This document shows, in pieces, positions 1 through 5,753 of a stretch of DNA of 11,217 nt; position 1 is the stretch's first letter, and each line of letters opens with the position of its first letter. Location of the stretch: contig DASYSA010000440.1 of the NCBI GenBank assembly GCA_036003885.1, positions 1-11,217 on the forward strand. Direction: 5' to 3'. The stretch comes from DASYSA01 sp036003885 (GTDB lineage: Bacteria; Acidobacteriota; Blastocatellia; UBA7656). Position numbers and translations under genes: made by a program. The notes under the pieces were generated by a model. It was not told the origin of the DNA. It did no database searches and saw nothing but the letters and a program-made list of their open reading frames with translations.

Positions 1-573
1 AAAGATCCCGATCTCGCCGCTGTGGAACATTTCGATCTTCTTCTTGTTGGCTTTCTTGCTATGGCTCTCATAAGTTCGCAGCTCGAAGATTCTTGGCTTG
101 TTGCCCGTTGCAGCTGCCGGCACTTCGAGCTTCGGCATTCCATCGAACGCTATCATCAACGAGCTCTCTATCCTCGAGTAACCAGGGTCCGTCGGCGATG
201 CGTTGAGGAAACCTGCGCCGGCCTTTTGATACTCGGCGTCGGCGTAGATGCGCGCCGATGCAGTAGCGAAAGAATCGATCGACTTGTGCGGGATCAGCAT
301 ATAGAGGGTGGGGCTATCGGGGCCGGTCAACACATCGAAGACGCCAATCGGCCCCAGCCCGTTCCGTGTCATCGCCGGAAGCGCGACGTCGCGAAAGAAG
401 TCGTTTATCCTTTTCACCTGCGGCCCGCGCTTGAGGTGATAGAGTCTCAGTTCGTAATACTCGGGCTTCGGATTGCCGCGATCCTGAGAACCGCCGGCAA
501 GACCGGTGAAAGACGCCGAGCCGGCAACGAGTGGTGCTGTTATTGAAGACTTCACAAACTCTCTCCTTTTCAT
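1..573 (-). CDS. NIPSNAP-family protein with Tat signal, 3' end beyond window
   Basis: This is a partial gene: 191 codons are present and the C-terminus lies off the left edge. The start at 573 is preceded by a strong AGGAGG six bases upstream. The N-terminus begins MKRREFVKSS and runs into a small hydrophobic stretch, which is a twin-arginine-type signal, so export is likely. Two NIPSNAP-like ferredoxin-fold modules are visible. The first covers about residues 39-145 (YYELRLYHLKRG, then LPAMTRNGLGPIGVFDV). The second starts at about 161 (RIFELRTYESHS) and reaches residue 191 at the edge. Tandem NIPSNAP proteins with Tat signals are common in Acidobacteriota and Planctomycetota, and their biochemical function is not established. 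The gene follows the FMN transferase by 41 bp on the same strand, so the two probably share a transcript. The family call is good; no reaction can be assigned. Confidence 0.85.
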   Translation of the reverse strand, partial: MKRREFVKSSITAPLVAGSASFTGLAGGSQDRGNPKPEYYELRLYHLKRGPQVKRINDFFRDVALPAMTRNGLGPIGVFDVLTGPDSPTLYMLIPHKSIDSFATASARIYADAEYQKAGAGFLNASPTDPGYSRIESSLMIAFDGMPKLEVPAAATGNKPRIFELRTYESHSKKANKKKIEMFHSGEIGIF

Positions 574-614
574 TCTGGCCCTCCTGGTGGCTGTGAGTTG
601 CACATGAAGAATCG

Positions 615-1646
615 CTATTGAATAGACGCCTGTTTCGCGTCCGTCTTTCGTATCTTATTCCAGCGGCTTGTTTCCAAACTGAGGATCCGTTCGCCCTCGG
701 CCTTAACGAACAGGGCAGCCGCGCCGGCTGTCGAATCAATCAACTTCAATCCTTCTTGCGGACCTAGAACACTTGCGGCGGTCGCCAACCCATCCGAGGT
801 TGTGCAATCAGGGGCGACGACCGTGACGCTGCTGCGGCCCGTAAGGGCAAGCCCAGTCCTGGGATCGACGATGTGGGAGTACCGAACTCCGCCGATCTCG
901 ACGTTCTGATTTGCGTCTCCAGACGTTGAAACCGCCGCGTCGTGTAGCAAGAGATAACGCGATAGCGGAGCATCAACAGATTCGAGCTGCGCGATGGCTA
1001 TGACCCATCCGTCCTTGCCGGGAGGAGGCGCGCCCACAGCGATGTCTCCGCCTGCGGCAACCAGGGATCGACTGATTCCGTGTTCCTTCAACACCGCCAT
1101 CGCCTCGTCGGCCGCATAGCCCTTTGCGATGCCGCCCAGATCCAGAGACATTCCACTCTTGTCTAACCTGGCTGAGCGGTCCTGCGGGTCGAGATGCAGC
1201 CTTGTGTAGCCGGTCGACGCCAACGCTTCGGCAAGTCTCGGCTTGTCCGGAAGTTCACCTGTTCGGCGCGCCCGCCGCCAGAGTTTGACCAGCGGACCAA
1301 CCGTAACGTCAAAGGCGCCCTCCGATCTCTTGGCCAGCTCCTGCGATTTCACCAGCAAGCGGAAAAGATCCTCGCTTACCCTCACTTTTTTGCCCGCATC
1401 CTGCCTGCAGAGCAACATCAATTCGCTGGTTTCACGATAGTCGCTCATGATAGCATCGAGTCGCGCAATTCGTTCGAAGGCAGCGCTCGAAGCGAGGCTC
1501 GCGGCTTGAGCGGTGGCCGCGTAGACGACGATCCGGAAGCGTGTTCCCATATGCGATTCGGTGAACTCGAAACGCCCGAGCGCAGGCGTGTAATCAGAGC
1601 CGTATGTAAGCAGCAATAATGAGCAGACAGCCGTCCGCCAGCGCAT
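615..1646 (-). CDS. apbE: FAD:protein FMN transferase (ApbE family)
   Basis: ApbE enzymes move FMN from FAD onto a Ser/Thr of exported or membrane flavoproteins, with Mg2+, on the outer face of the membrane. The 343-residue product from the ATG at 1646 starts with a Sec-type signal (RWRTAVCSLLLL, charged then hydrophobic). Family motifs follow in order: HMGTRFRIVVYA (32-43), SEGAFDVTVGPLVKLW (108-123), LDLGGIAKGYAADEA (168-182), AAGGDIAVG (197-205), SHIVDPRTG (257-265), and SDGLATA (284-290), whose Asp285 and Thr289 match the usual metal-site residues. The frame stays open to an ATG at 1724, but that would put 26 non-signal residues ahead of the signal peptide. The 1646 start also has an AGGTGA a few bases upstream, so I prefer it. 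No obvious FMN-acceptor flavoprotein lies in the window. The gene probably leads the operon with the NIPSNAP gene. Confidence 0.93.
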   Translation of the reverse strand: MRWRTAVCSLLLLTYGSDYTPALGRFEFTESHMGTRFRIVVYAATAQAASLASSAAFERIARLDAIMSDYRETSELMLLCRQDAGKKVRVSEDLFRLLVKSQELAKRSEGAFDVTVGPLVKLWRRARRTGELPDKPRLAEALASTGYTRLHLDPQDRSARLDKSGMSLDLGGIAKGYAADEAMAVLKEHGISRSLVAAGGDIAVGAPPPGKDGWVIAIAQLESVDAPLSRYLLLHDAAVSTSGDANQNVEIGGVRYSHIVDPRTGLALTGRSSVTVVAPDCTTSDGLATAASVLGPQEGLKLIDSTAGAAALFVKAEGERILSLETSRWNKIRKTDAKQASIQ

Positions 1647-2013
1647 CGTAGTCACCTGTTGCTTCTCAGAGATTAGCTTGAGTCGGTTAGGCGGAATCTT
1701 AACATGCCCACCCGAAAAGCACATTTCTTTTTGACGCCGTTATGCGCGATGAGGTGCGACCACAGGAGGAACTTCAAGGCCGCGGGAACATCGGTTCTCA
1801 TTAACACCTCGATTTATCGAGGTGTTGCGGTGGCGCGAAAGACTCTTCGACTGTTTCAACAGTCTTTCGATTCCGGAAGAGGAAACCGTTGAAACGGTTG
1901 GAGCTCCTCCCAGTCGTGCGCCACCTCACTGAAGTGAGGTGTTAATAAGAGGAGGGCTCGCGCGCGGGCGGAGCCCAGGAGTCAAGAGATATGCTCGCAG
2001 TTGGGGTCTTTGA
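1647..2013. other. Divergent intergenic region, no supported gene apart from a leader mini-ORF
   Basis: This gap separates the leftward FMN-transferase gene from the rightward SUMF1 gene, so promoters for both should lie here. I could not pick out a convincing -35/-10 pair. About 155 bp of it (1797-1950) are a palindromic hairpin element. The short frames crossing it read through the hairpins and look non-coding. Confidence 0.6.
1797..1950. repeat. Palindromic four-stem-loop element (REP/MITE-like)
   Basis: The outer arms ATTAACACCTC (1800-1810) and GAGGTGTTAAT (1936-1946) are exact reverse complements. A second inner pair, GGTGGCGC (near 1829-1836) and GCGCCACC (near 1918-1925), keeps the same symmetry. 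Four local hairpins sit in the frame: 1803-1826 (10-bp stem, TTTA loop), 1849-1864 (GACTGT/ACAGTC), 1884-1899 (AACCGT/ACGGTT) and 1922-1941 (9-bp stem, 2-nt loop). An alternative 9-bp pairing joins 1836-1844 with 1861-1869. The two middle hairpins are near reverse complements of each other, so the whole element is an imperfect palindrome built of smaller palindromes. No transposase is present. A dispersed REP- or MITE-like element fits best, but copy number elsewhere cannot be seen here. Confidence 0.7.
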
Positions 2014-2017
2014 ATGA
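1991..2017 (+). CDS. Possible 8-codon leader peptide before the SUMF1 gene
   Basis: An ATG at 1991 opens an eight-codon frame (MLAVGVFE) whose TGA stop overlaps the next start as ATGA at 2014-2017. It has an AGGAG (1977-1981) nine bases upstream, which is a better ribosome site than anything directly before 2014. It may therefore deliver ribosomes to the SUMF1 start by stop-start coupling. It could equally be chance in a short leader. Its amino acids show no attenuation theme. Confidence 0.3.
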   Translation: MLAVGVFE

Positions 2018-3042
2018 CTAGAGGGTGTTTGATATCGATCGCCGGCATGCTGTCTCTTCTCGCCGCTGCGTTGGGTAGCCCAACGGGCGCCCTCTTCGAA
2101 GCCGGCAACTCGTCCGAGGAGATGAAGCCTTACGTCGAGACGATTCCGGGCGCCAATGTCAAATTCGAAATGGTCCCGATTGCAGGCGGTTCATTCACGA
2201 TGGGAAGTCCCGCGAGTGAACCCGGGCGAGGGAGCGATGAAGGTCCGCAACACCAGGTGACCATCCGGCCGTTCTGGATGCAGACGATGGAGGTGACCTG
2301 GGACGAATACGATCTGTTCGCGTTCAGTAAGGATTTGAACAAGGATCGGCAGCTGAAGGCACCTGACAACAAGACGACTGCCGATGCGATCACGTATCCG
2401 ACTCCGCCTTATGCGGACGAGTCGTTCGGCTACGGAAAGGGCAAGCAACCGGCTATCAGCATGACCCACCACGCCGCCATGGAGTATTGCCGGTGGCTGT
2501 CGGGGAAGACCGGAAAGACTTATCGCCTCCCCACGGAAGCCGAGTGGGAGTATGCTTGCAGAGCAGGCTCGACCGCAGCTTACTCGTTTGGCGATGACGC
2601 AAAGAGACTGAGCGAGTATGGGTGGTACACTGACAACTCGGACAGTGCTCCTCACGTTGGCGGAAAGAAGAGACCAAACGCGTGGGGTTTGTTCGATATG
2701 CATGGCAACGTCGCTGAGTGGTGCCTGGATGAATACAGCAAGGATTTCTACAGTACATTCAAATCCCCGGCGCCGGCGATTGCTCCGGTGTTGCTTCCGA
2801 CGGAGGTACGATATCCGCGCGCAGTCCGAGGCGGTTCGTGGGACGACGAGGCCGGCCCGCTGAGGAGCGCCGCGCGGCGAGCTTCGAGAAAAGAGTGGAG
2901 CAAACGGGACCCGCAGAGACCGCAGAGCATCTGGTGGCACACGGAAGCGATCACGGTGGGTTTTCGAGTTGTGCGGTCACTGGAAGAGCAGGAGAATTTG
3001 AAGGGCCTGCGCTCGAAAGTGACCAGACAGAGTCCTGACTAG
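2014..3042 (+). CDS. Secreted SUMF1/FGE-domain protein lacking the FGE cysteine pair
   Basis: The 342-residue protein starts with a signal-like hydrophobic segment (residues 6-24, LISIAGMLSLLAAAL). It then carries a complete SUMF1 (formylglycine-generating-enzyme-like, C-type-lectin-type) domain from about 50 to 325. Family motifs are FEMVPIAGGSFTMGS (51-65), RPFWMQTMEVTWDEYD (85-100), YCRWLSGKTGKTYRLPTEAEWEYACRAG (a block at 158-185), WGLFDMHGNVAEWCLDEY (224-241) and RAVRGGSWDDEAG (269-281), with the closing GFRVVR (316-321). In true FGE the GGSW segment is followed by two copper-binding cysteines five residues apart. Here the aligned positions are Asp278 and Leu283. Sulfatase activation is therefore unlikely, and a binding, structural or other SUMF1-type role is more probable. 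A stop directly before 2014 fixes this as the first possible ATG. No sulfatase gene is nearby. Confidence 0.88.
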   Translation: MTRGCLISIAGMLSLLAAALGSPTGALFEAGNSSEEMKPYVETIPGANVKFEMVPIAGGSFTMGSPASEPGRGSDEGPQHQVTIRPFWMQTMEVTWDEYDLFAFSKDLNKDRQLKAPDNKTTADAITYPTPPYADESFGYGKGKQPAISMTHHAAMEYCRWLSGKTGKTYRLPTEAEWEYACRAGSTAAYSFGDDAKRLSEYGWYTDNSDSAPHVGGKKRPNAWGLFDMHGNVAEWCLDEYSKDFYSTFKSPAPAIAPVLLPTEVRYPRAVRGGSWDDEAGPLRSAARRASRKEWSKRDPQRPQSIWWHTEAITVGFRVVRSLEEQENLKGLRSKVTRQSPD

Positions 3043-3048
3043 TACGAA

Positions 3049-3161
3049 ACGTTTTGCGTTTTACGTTAGTAGTAGCTCAACGGGTCGCAAGAGTCAGACG
3101 AGGACGACACACGAACACCAGAAACGTAAAACGCAAAACGTAAAACGCAAACCGTAAAACG
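3049..3161. repeat. 19-bp inverted repeat plus AAACGYA heptad array
   Basis: Positions 3049-3067 (ACGTTTTGCGTTTTACGTT) and 3123-3141 are exact 19-bp reverse complements around a 55-nt loop. The right arm belongs to a tandem array at 3123-3161: a 14-bp unit occurs twice exactly and a third time partly with one change. Each 14-mer is itself two near-identical heptads (AAACGTA and AAACGCA). The array ends about 24 bp before the next start codon. It could be a regulatory or structural site, or a replication-slippage product. The T/A-rich words stand out from the GC-rich surroundings. Confidence 0.7.
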
Positions 3162-3184
3162 ACACACAGAGAGGAGAGTTCAAT

Positions 3185-4540
3185 ATGTCTAAATCAGAGG
3201 AACCCGCACATTCACGCCGCGAGTTCTTGAAGACCTCGACCGTTGCCGCAGTCGGGGCGACGATCGCGGCTAACCTCAACACCCTTCCAGGAGCCTTTGC
3301 CGCCGGAAGCGATGAGATCAGAGTCGGTCTGATCGGTTGCGGAGGGCGAGGCACCGGCGCTGCTATCAACGTGCTCGCATCAGCCCAGGGCGTAAAGCTG
3401 GTCGCTATGGGCGACGCCTTCAAAGACCGCCTCAACGAAAGCCGCAAGACGCTCTCGACCAAAGTTGCGGCCGACAAGCTGGACGTGACTGACGATCGCT
3501 GCTTCACCGGATTCGACGCTTATCAAAAAGTCCTCGCCACGAGCAGCGTGAACTACATCATCCTGGCGACGCCCCCGGGGTTCAGGCCGATTCACTTGAA
3601 AGCCGCCGTGGAAGCCGGAAAGAACATCTTTACGGAGAAACCGGTTGCAGTTGACGGCCCGGGAATTCGCAGCGTGCTTGCTACGTATGACGCCGCGAAG
3701 GCGAAGGGTCTCTATATCGCTGCCGGCACGCAGCGGCGACACCAGACGGGCTACCTCGAAACCATGAAGCTGATTCACGACGGCCAGATCGGCCAGATCG
3801 TGGCCGCTCGCTGCTACTGGAATCAGGGCGGCCTCTGGAAGAAGGACCGCGAGGCGGGATGGAGCGATCTCGAGTGGCAACTGCGCAACTGGCTCTACTT
3901 TACCTGGCTGTCGGGCGACCACATCGTGGAGCAACACGTGCACAACATCGACGTCGTCAACTGGGCGATGAACGGCCATCCAATCAGTGCTCTGGGATTT
4001 GGCGGAAGACAGGCCCGAACGGATCCAGCCTATGGTCACATCTTCGATCACTTCGCCATCGACTACGAGTACGAAAACGGCGCTCACCTGATGAGCATGT
4101 CTCGCCAGCAGGATGGAACGGACAAGAACGTGTCCGAAGCGCTGACCGGCACAAAAGGCTCATGCCAGACGCAGGCATCGCAGCGTTATCAGATCAAAGG
4201 CGATAAGCCCTGGCAATTCCCGCGCGCCAAGGACAACGAGCCGTACCAGCAGGAGCATACCGACCTGATCGGAAACATCCGCGCCGGTAAACCGATCAAC
4301 GAATTGAAGAACGTCGCGCACAGCACTCTGACCGCAATCATGGGGAGAATGTCGGCATACACAGGCAAGATCGTGACCTGGGATCAGGCTCTGAACTCCA
4401 CGGAGAGCCTTATGCCCGGGAAGTTGGACTGGGGCCCGATGCCCGTGCCCCCGGTTGCAATCCCGGGCCAGATGCCGCCGATCGACGCGCCCGAACCGAA
4501 GCCCGCAACGGCTTCGGCCGGGAAGACCGGCAGTCTTTGA
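3185..4540 (+). CDS. Tat-exported Gfo/Idh/MocA family oxidoreductase
   Basis: This family comprises NAD(P)-dependent oxidoreductases acting mostly on sugars, inositols and related polyols. The 451-residue product has a classic twin-arginine signal, SRREFLK at residues 10-16, then a hydrophobic stretch to about 40, so it should be exported folded. The Rossmann domain begins IRVGLIGCGGRGTGA (45-59), with the glycine-rich loop at 51-58. TPPGFRPIHLKAAVEAGKN (129-147) leads to the EKP motif at 151-153, whose Lys is usually catalytic. The C-terminal domain holds DHIVEQHVHNIDVVNWAMNG (245-264), matching the conserved His-rich helix of the secreted subgroup. A proline-rich tail of about 30 residues follows from 418. 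The start has GAGGAG eight bases upstream. The substrate is unknown. It follows the SUMF1 gene on the same strand after 142 bp of repeats, so co-transcription is uncertain. Confidence 0.92.
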   Translation: MSKSEEPAHSRREFLKTSTVAAVGATIAANLNTLPGAFAAGSDEIRVGLIGCGGRGTGAAINVLASAQGVKLVAMGDAFKDRLNESRKTLSTKVAADKLDVTDDRCFTGFDAYQKVLATSSVNYIILATPPGFRPIHLKAAVEAGKNIFTEKPVAVDGPGIRSVLATYDAAKAKGLYIAAGTQRRHQTGYLETMKLIHDGQIGQIVAARCYWNQGGLWKKDREAGWSDLEWQLRNWLYFTWLSGDHIVEQHVHNIDVVNWAMNGHPISALGFGGRQARTDPAYGHIFDHFAIDYEYENGAHLMSMSRQQDGTDKNVSEALTGTKGSCQTQASQRYQIKGDKPWQFPRAKDNEPYQQEHTDLIGNIRAGKPINELKNVAHSTLTAIMGRMSAYTGKIVTWDQALNSTESLMPGKLDWGPMPVPPVAIPGQMPPIDAPEPKPATASAGKTGSL

Positions 4541-4583
4541 TCCCGGTTCGATATTTAGCAGATTGAAGCTTTCTCTCTCTTTT

Positions 4584-4605
4584 GGGGGCGGCCGTGGCCG
4601 CCCCC
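4584..4605. terminator. GC hairpin after the Gfo/Idh/MocA gene
   Basis: GGGGGCGGCC and GGCCGCCCCC form a perfect 10-bp stem with a 2-nt loop, 43 bp past the stop at 4540. No T-run follows on the plus strand, so it is not a textbook intrinsic terminator. It may act as an RNA 3'-end stabiliser or belong to a dispersed hairpin family. Nearly the same stem sits after the SPFH gene (7972-7995). Confidence 0.5.
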
Positions 4606-4680
4606 TGCCGCCCGCCACCTGCCTGATCGGGGTGCGCATCACGATTTTGCGCGAATAGCCCGGCACAGCAGCCTGACTGG

Positions 4681-4801
4681 GTCAGACCCTCGATTCTGCG
4701 ATTCTGATCTAATTCGTTGCTCCCCTCCGTCTCCGTCGTGTCCTCTGCAGTGAAGAGTCTTTGCTACGGTCAACGCGGAATCGCAGAATCGAGGGCCTGA
4801 C
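4681..4801. repeat. Long inverted repeat, 23-bp arms, 22 of 23 matched
   Basis: The left arm (4681-4703, containing CCCTCGATTCTGCGATT) and the right arm (4779-4801, containing AATCGCAGAATCGAGGG) are reverse complements with one mismatch (4686/4796). They flank 75 bp. Transcribed, this would fold into a long stem; as DNA it resembles a small mobile-element remnant. No coding function is seen in the loop. Confidence 0.65.
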
Positions 4802-4991
4802 ACCACGCTCAACGTGGGAATGGTCAAAATTGTGAGGCGCACGCGCCTGATCGAGAAGCCTTGACCTCTGGCGCTCTGGCCGTCATGTTACTGGTGACCT
4901 CCGCGTCGAGGGCAGTCGTGATTCATAGAGCAGACCGGAACACTGTGAGGCGCCTCGATGAACAGGGGCCAAAGGACGCGCCTCTCTCTGC

Positions 4992-5009
4992 AAGCTCCTC
5001 GCGGAGCTT
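4992..5009 (+). promoter_or_regulatory. Hairpin in the leader of the SPFH operon
   Basis: AAGCTCC and GGAGCTT pair as a 7-bp stem with a TCGC loop, ending 15 bases before the start at 5025. The likely ribosome site AAGG (5012-5015) lies just outside the stem, while a GGAG is locked within it. An influence on translation is possible but only inferred. Confidence 0.4.
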
Positions 5010-5024
5010 CTAAGGCTTAAGCTA

Positions 5025-5753
5025 ATGTTCACAATTCTGATCCTGGTCGTGCTGGCGCTGGTGCTGGCCGGACTCGCCCTCGCGCTGTGGCCGAAGCGCG
5101 GCCTGCCTCCAGGATCCCCTCAGTTCAACTTCTCGGAGCGCCCACCCAACGCCCTGTTCGGCGACGACATCCCTCCTGGACGTCCCGATGCATCGGTTGA
5201 GGTCCAGGCGTTACTCGATCGAGCCGCGGAGGGCGACCAGGCGACCCTCGCAGAAGCTCGAGCAATGCGAGATGCCCGCCTTTATGACGCCGTGCTCGAT
5301 GCCCTGATTGAGCGGACGTCTTCTTGTCAGCAAGACTTCGATAGCCTCGTCACACGCATTCTTGAAAACGGCGACCTGCCCGCCAATGCAAAGCTGGCCG
5401 AACGAGTGATAGAGCAGTACAAGGCCAGTCCCGACCGTGGCCGGGCAGCCGACACAGTGCACCTCGCCGCCCTGTCGGATCAGGCCGCCATCTTCGAGAA
5501 AGCAGTCGAGACGATCCTGCAACTCTGGTCAGAGGGTCGAATACCCCAGGTATCAGCTGAGGAGTTGCGCACGTTGTTTGAGAGTGAGTACTGGGTGCTC
5601 GGTGCTGAAGCCAGGCGGGCGGGGACCGGATTCGCGCTGAGACAGAGGCTCGCCGAGGCTCGCCGTCAACTGGCGACGGCGCCCAGGCCGGCCTCAATTC
5701 GACAAAAGCACGAGAGTTTGCCAGAAGCAATGAAAGAGCATAGCCATGAATAA
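5025..5753 (+). CDS. Membrane-anchored helical protein, coupled to the SPFH gene
   Basis: I do not recognise this 242-residue protein. Residues 3-22 (ILILVVLALVLAGLALALW) form one clear membrane helix, followed by PKRG, which suggests that the rest faces the cytoplasm. A proline-rich linker covers about 26-55. From about 57 to 215 the sequence is Ala/Leu/Glu-rich and looks entirely helical. Segments such as QALLDRAAEGDQATLAEARA and LYDAVLDALIERTSS recall TPR- or HEAT-like repeats, without a firm match. The charged tail ends in HSHE. Its last eight bases overlap the SPFH start (5746-5753), so translation is coupled and the products probably work together. Flotillin genes often pair with NfeD-type proteins, but no NfeD OB-fold signature is seen here. 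A role as anchor or adaptor for the SPFH assembly is inference. Confidence 0.8.
   Translation: MFTILILVVLALVLAGLALALWPKRGLPPGSPQFNFSERPPNALFGDDIPPGRPDASVEVQALLDRAAEGDQATLAEARAMRDARLYDAVLDALIERTSSCQQDFDSLVTRILENGDLPANAKLAERVIEQYKASPDRGRAADTVHLAALSDQAAIFEKAVETILQLWSEGRIPQVSAEELRTLFESEYWVLGAEARRAGTGFALRQRLAEARRQLATAPRPASIRQKHESLPEAMKEHSHE

Larger units (their letters stand above)
4541..5024. other. 484-bp intergenic region with multiple inverted repeats, no gene seen
   Basis: I see no coding frame with recognisable protein features here. From left to right it holds a 10-bp-stem GC hairpin (4584-4605), a long inverted repeat (4681-4801), a small hairpin AGGCGC-AC-GCGCCT (4835-4848), a perfect 10-bp palindrome GAGGCGCCTC (4947-4956), and a hairpin just before the next start (4992-5009). 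TGTGAGGCGC occurs twice (4831-4840 and 4944-4953). A TTGACC at 4861-4866 resembles a -35 box, but the expected -10 about 17 bp later is poor. Confidence 0.6.

Noticed and set aside
22..546. A 174-codon plus-strand frame at the left edge
   Set aside because: The opposite strand encodes a clear NIPSNAP protein with Tat signal and a strong ribosome site; the plus-strand translation is Arg/Cys/His-rich and featureless.
1704..1892. A 62-codon plus-strand frame in the apbE/SUMF1 gap
   Set aside because: Its second half is made of the palindromic element, and it has no protein-like features.
1797..1950. A CRISPR-like array of short palindromic repeats
   Set aside because: The hairpins differ in sequence, there are no regular spacers between identical repeats and no cas genes are present.
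2191..2940. A 249-codon minus-strand frame within the SUMF1 gene
   Set aside because: It is Arg/Ser/Pro-rich with no motif and lies wholly inside a strongly supported gene.
4861..4890. TTGACC as a sigma-70 promoter for the SPFH operon
   Set aside because: The -10 position at 17-18 bp spacing matches only about half of the consensus, so it is not called as a feature.
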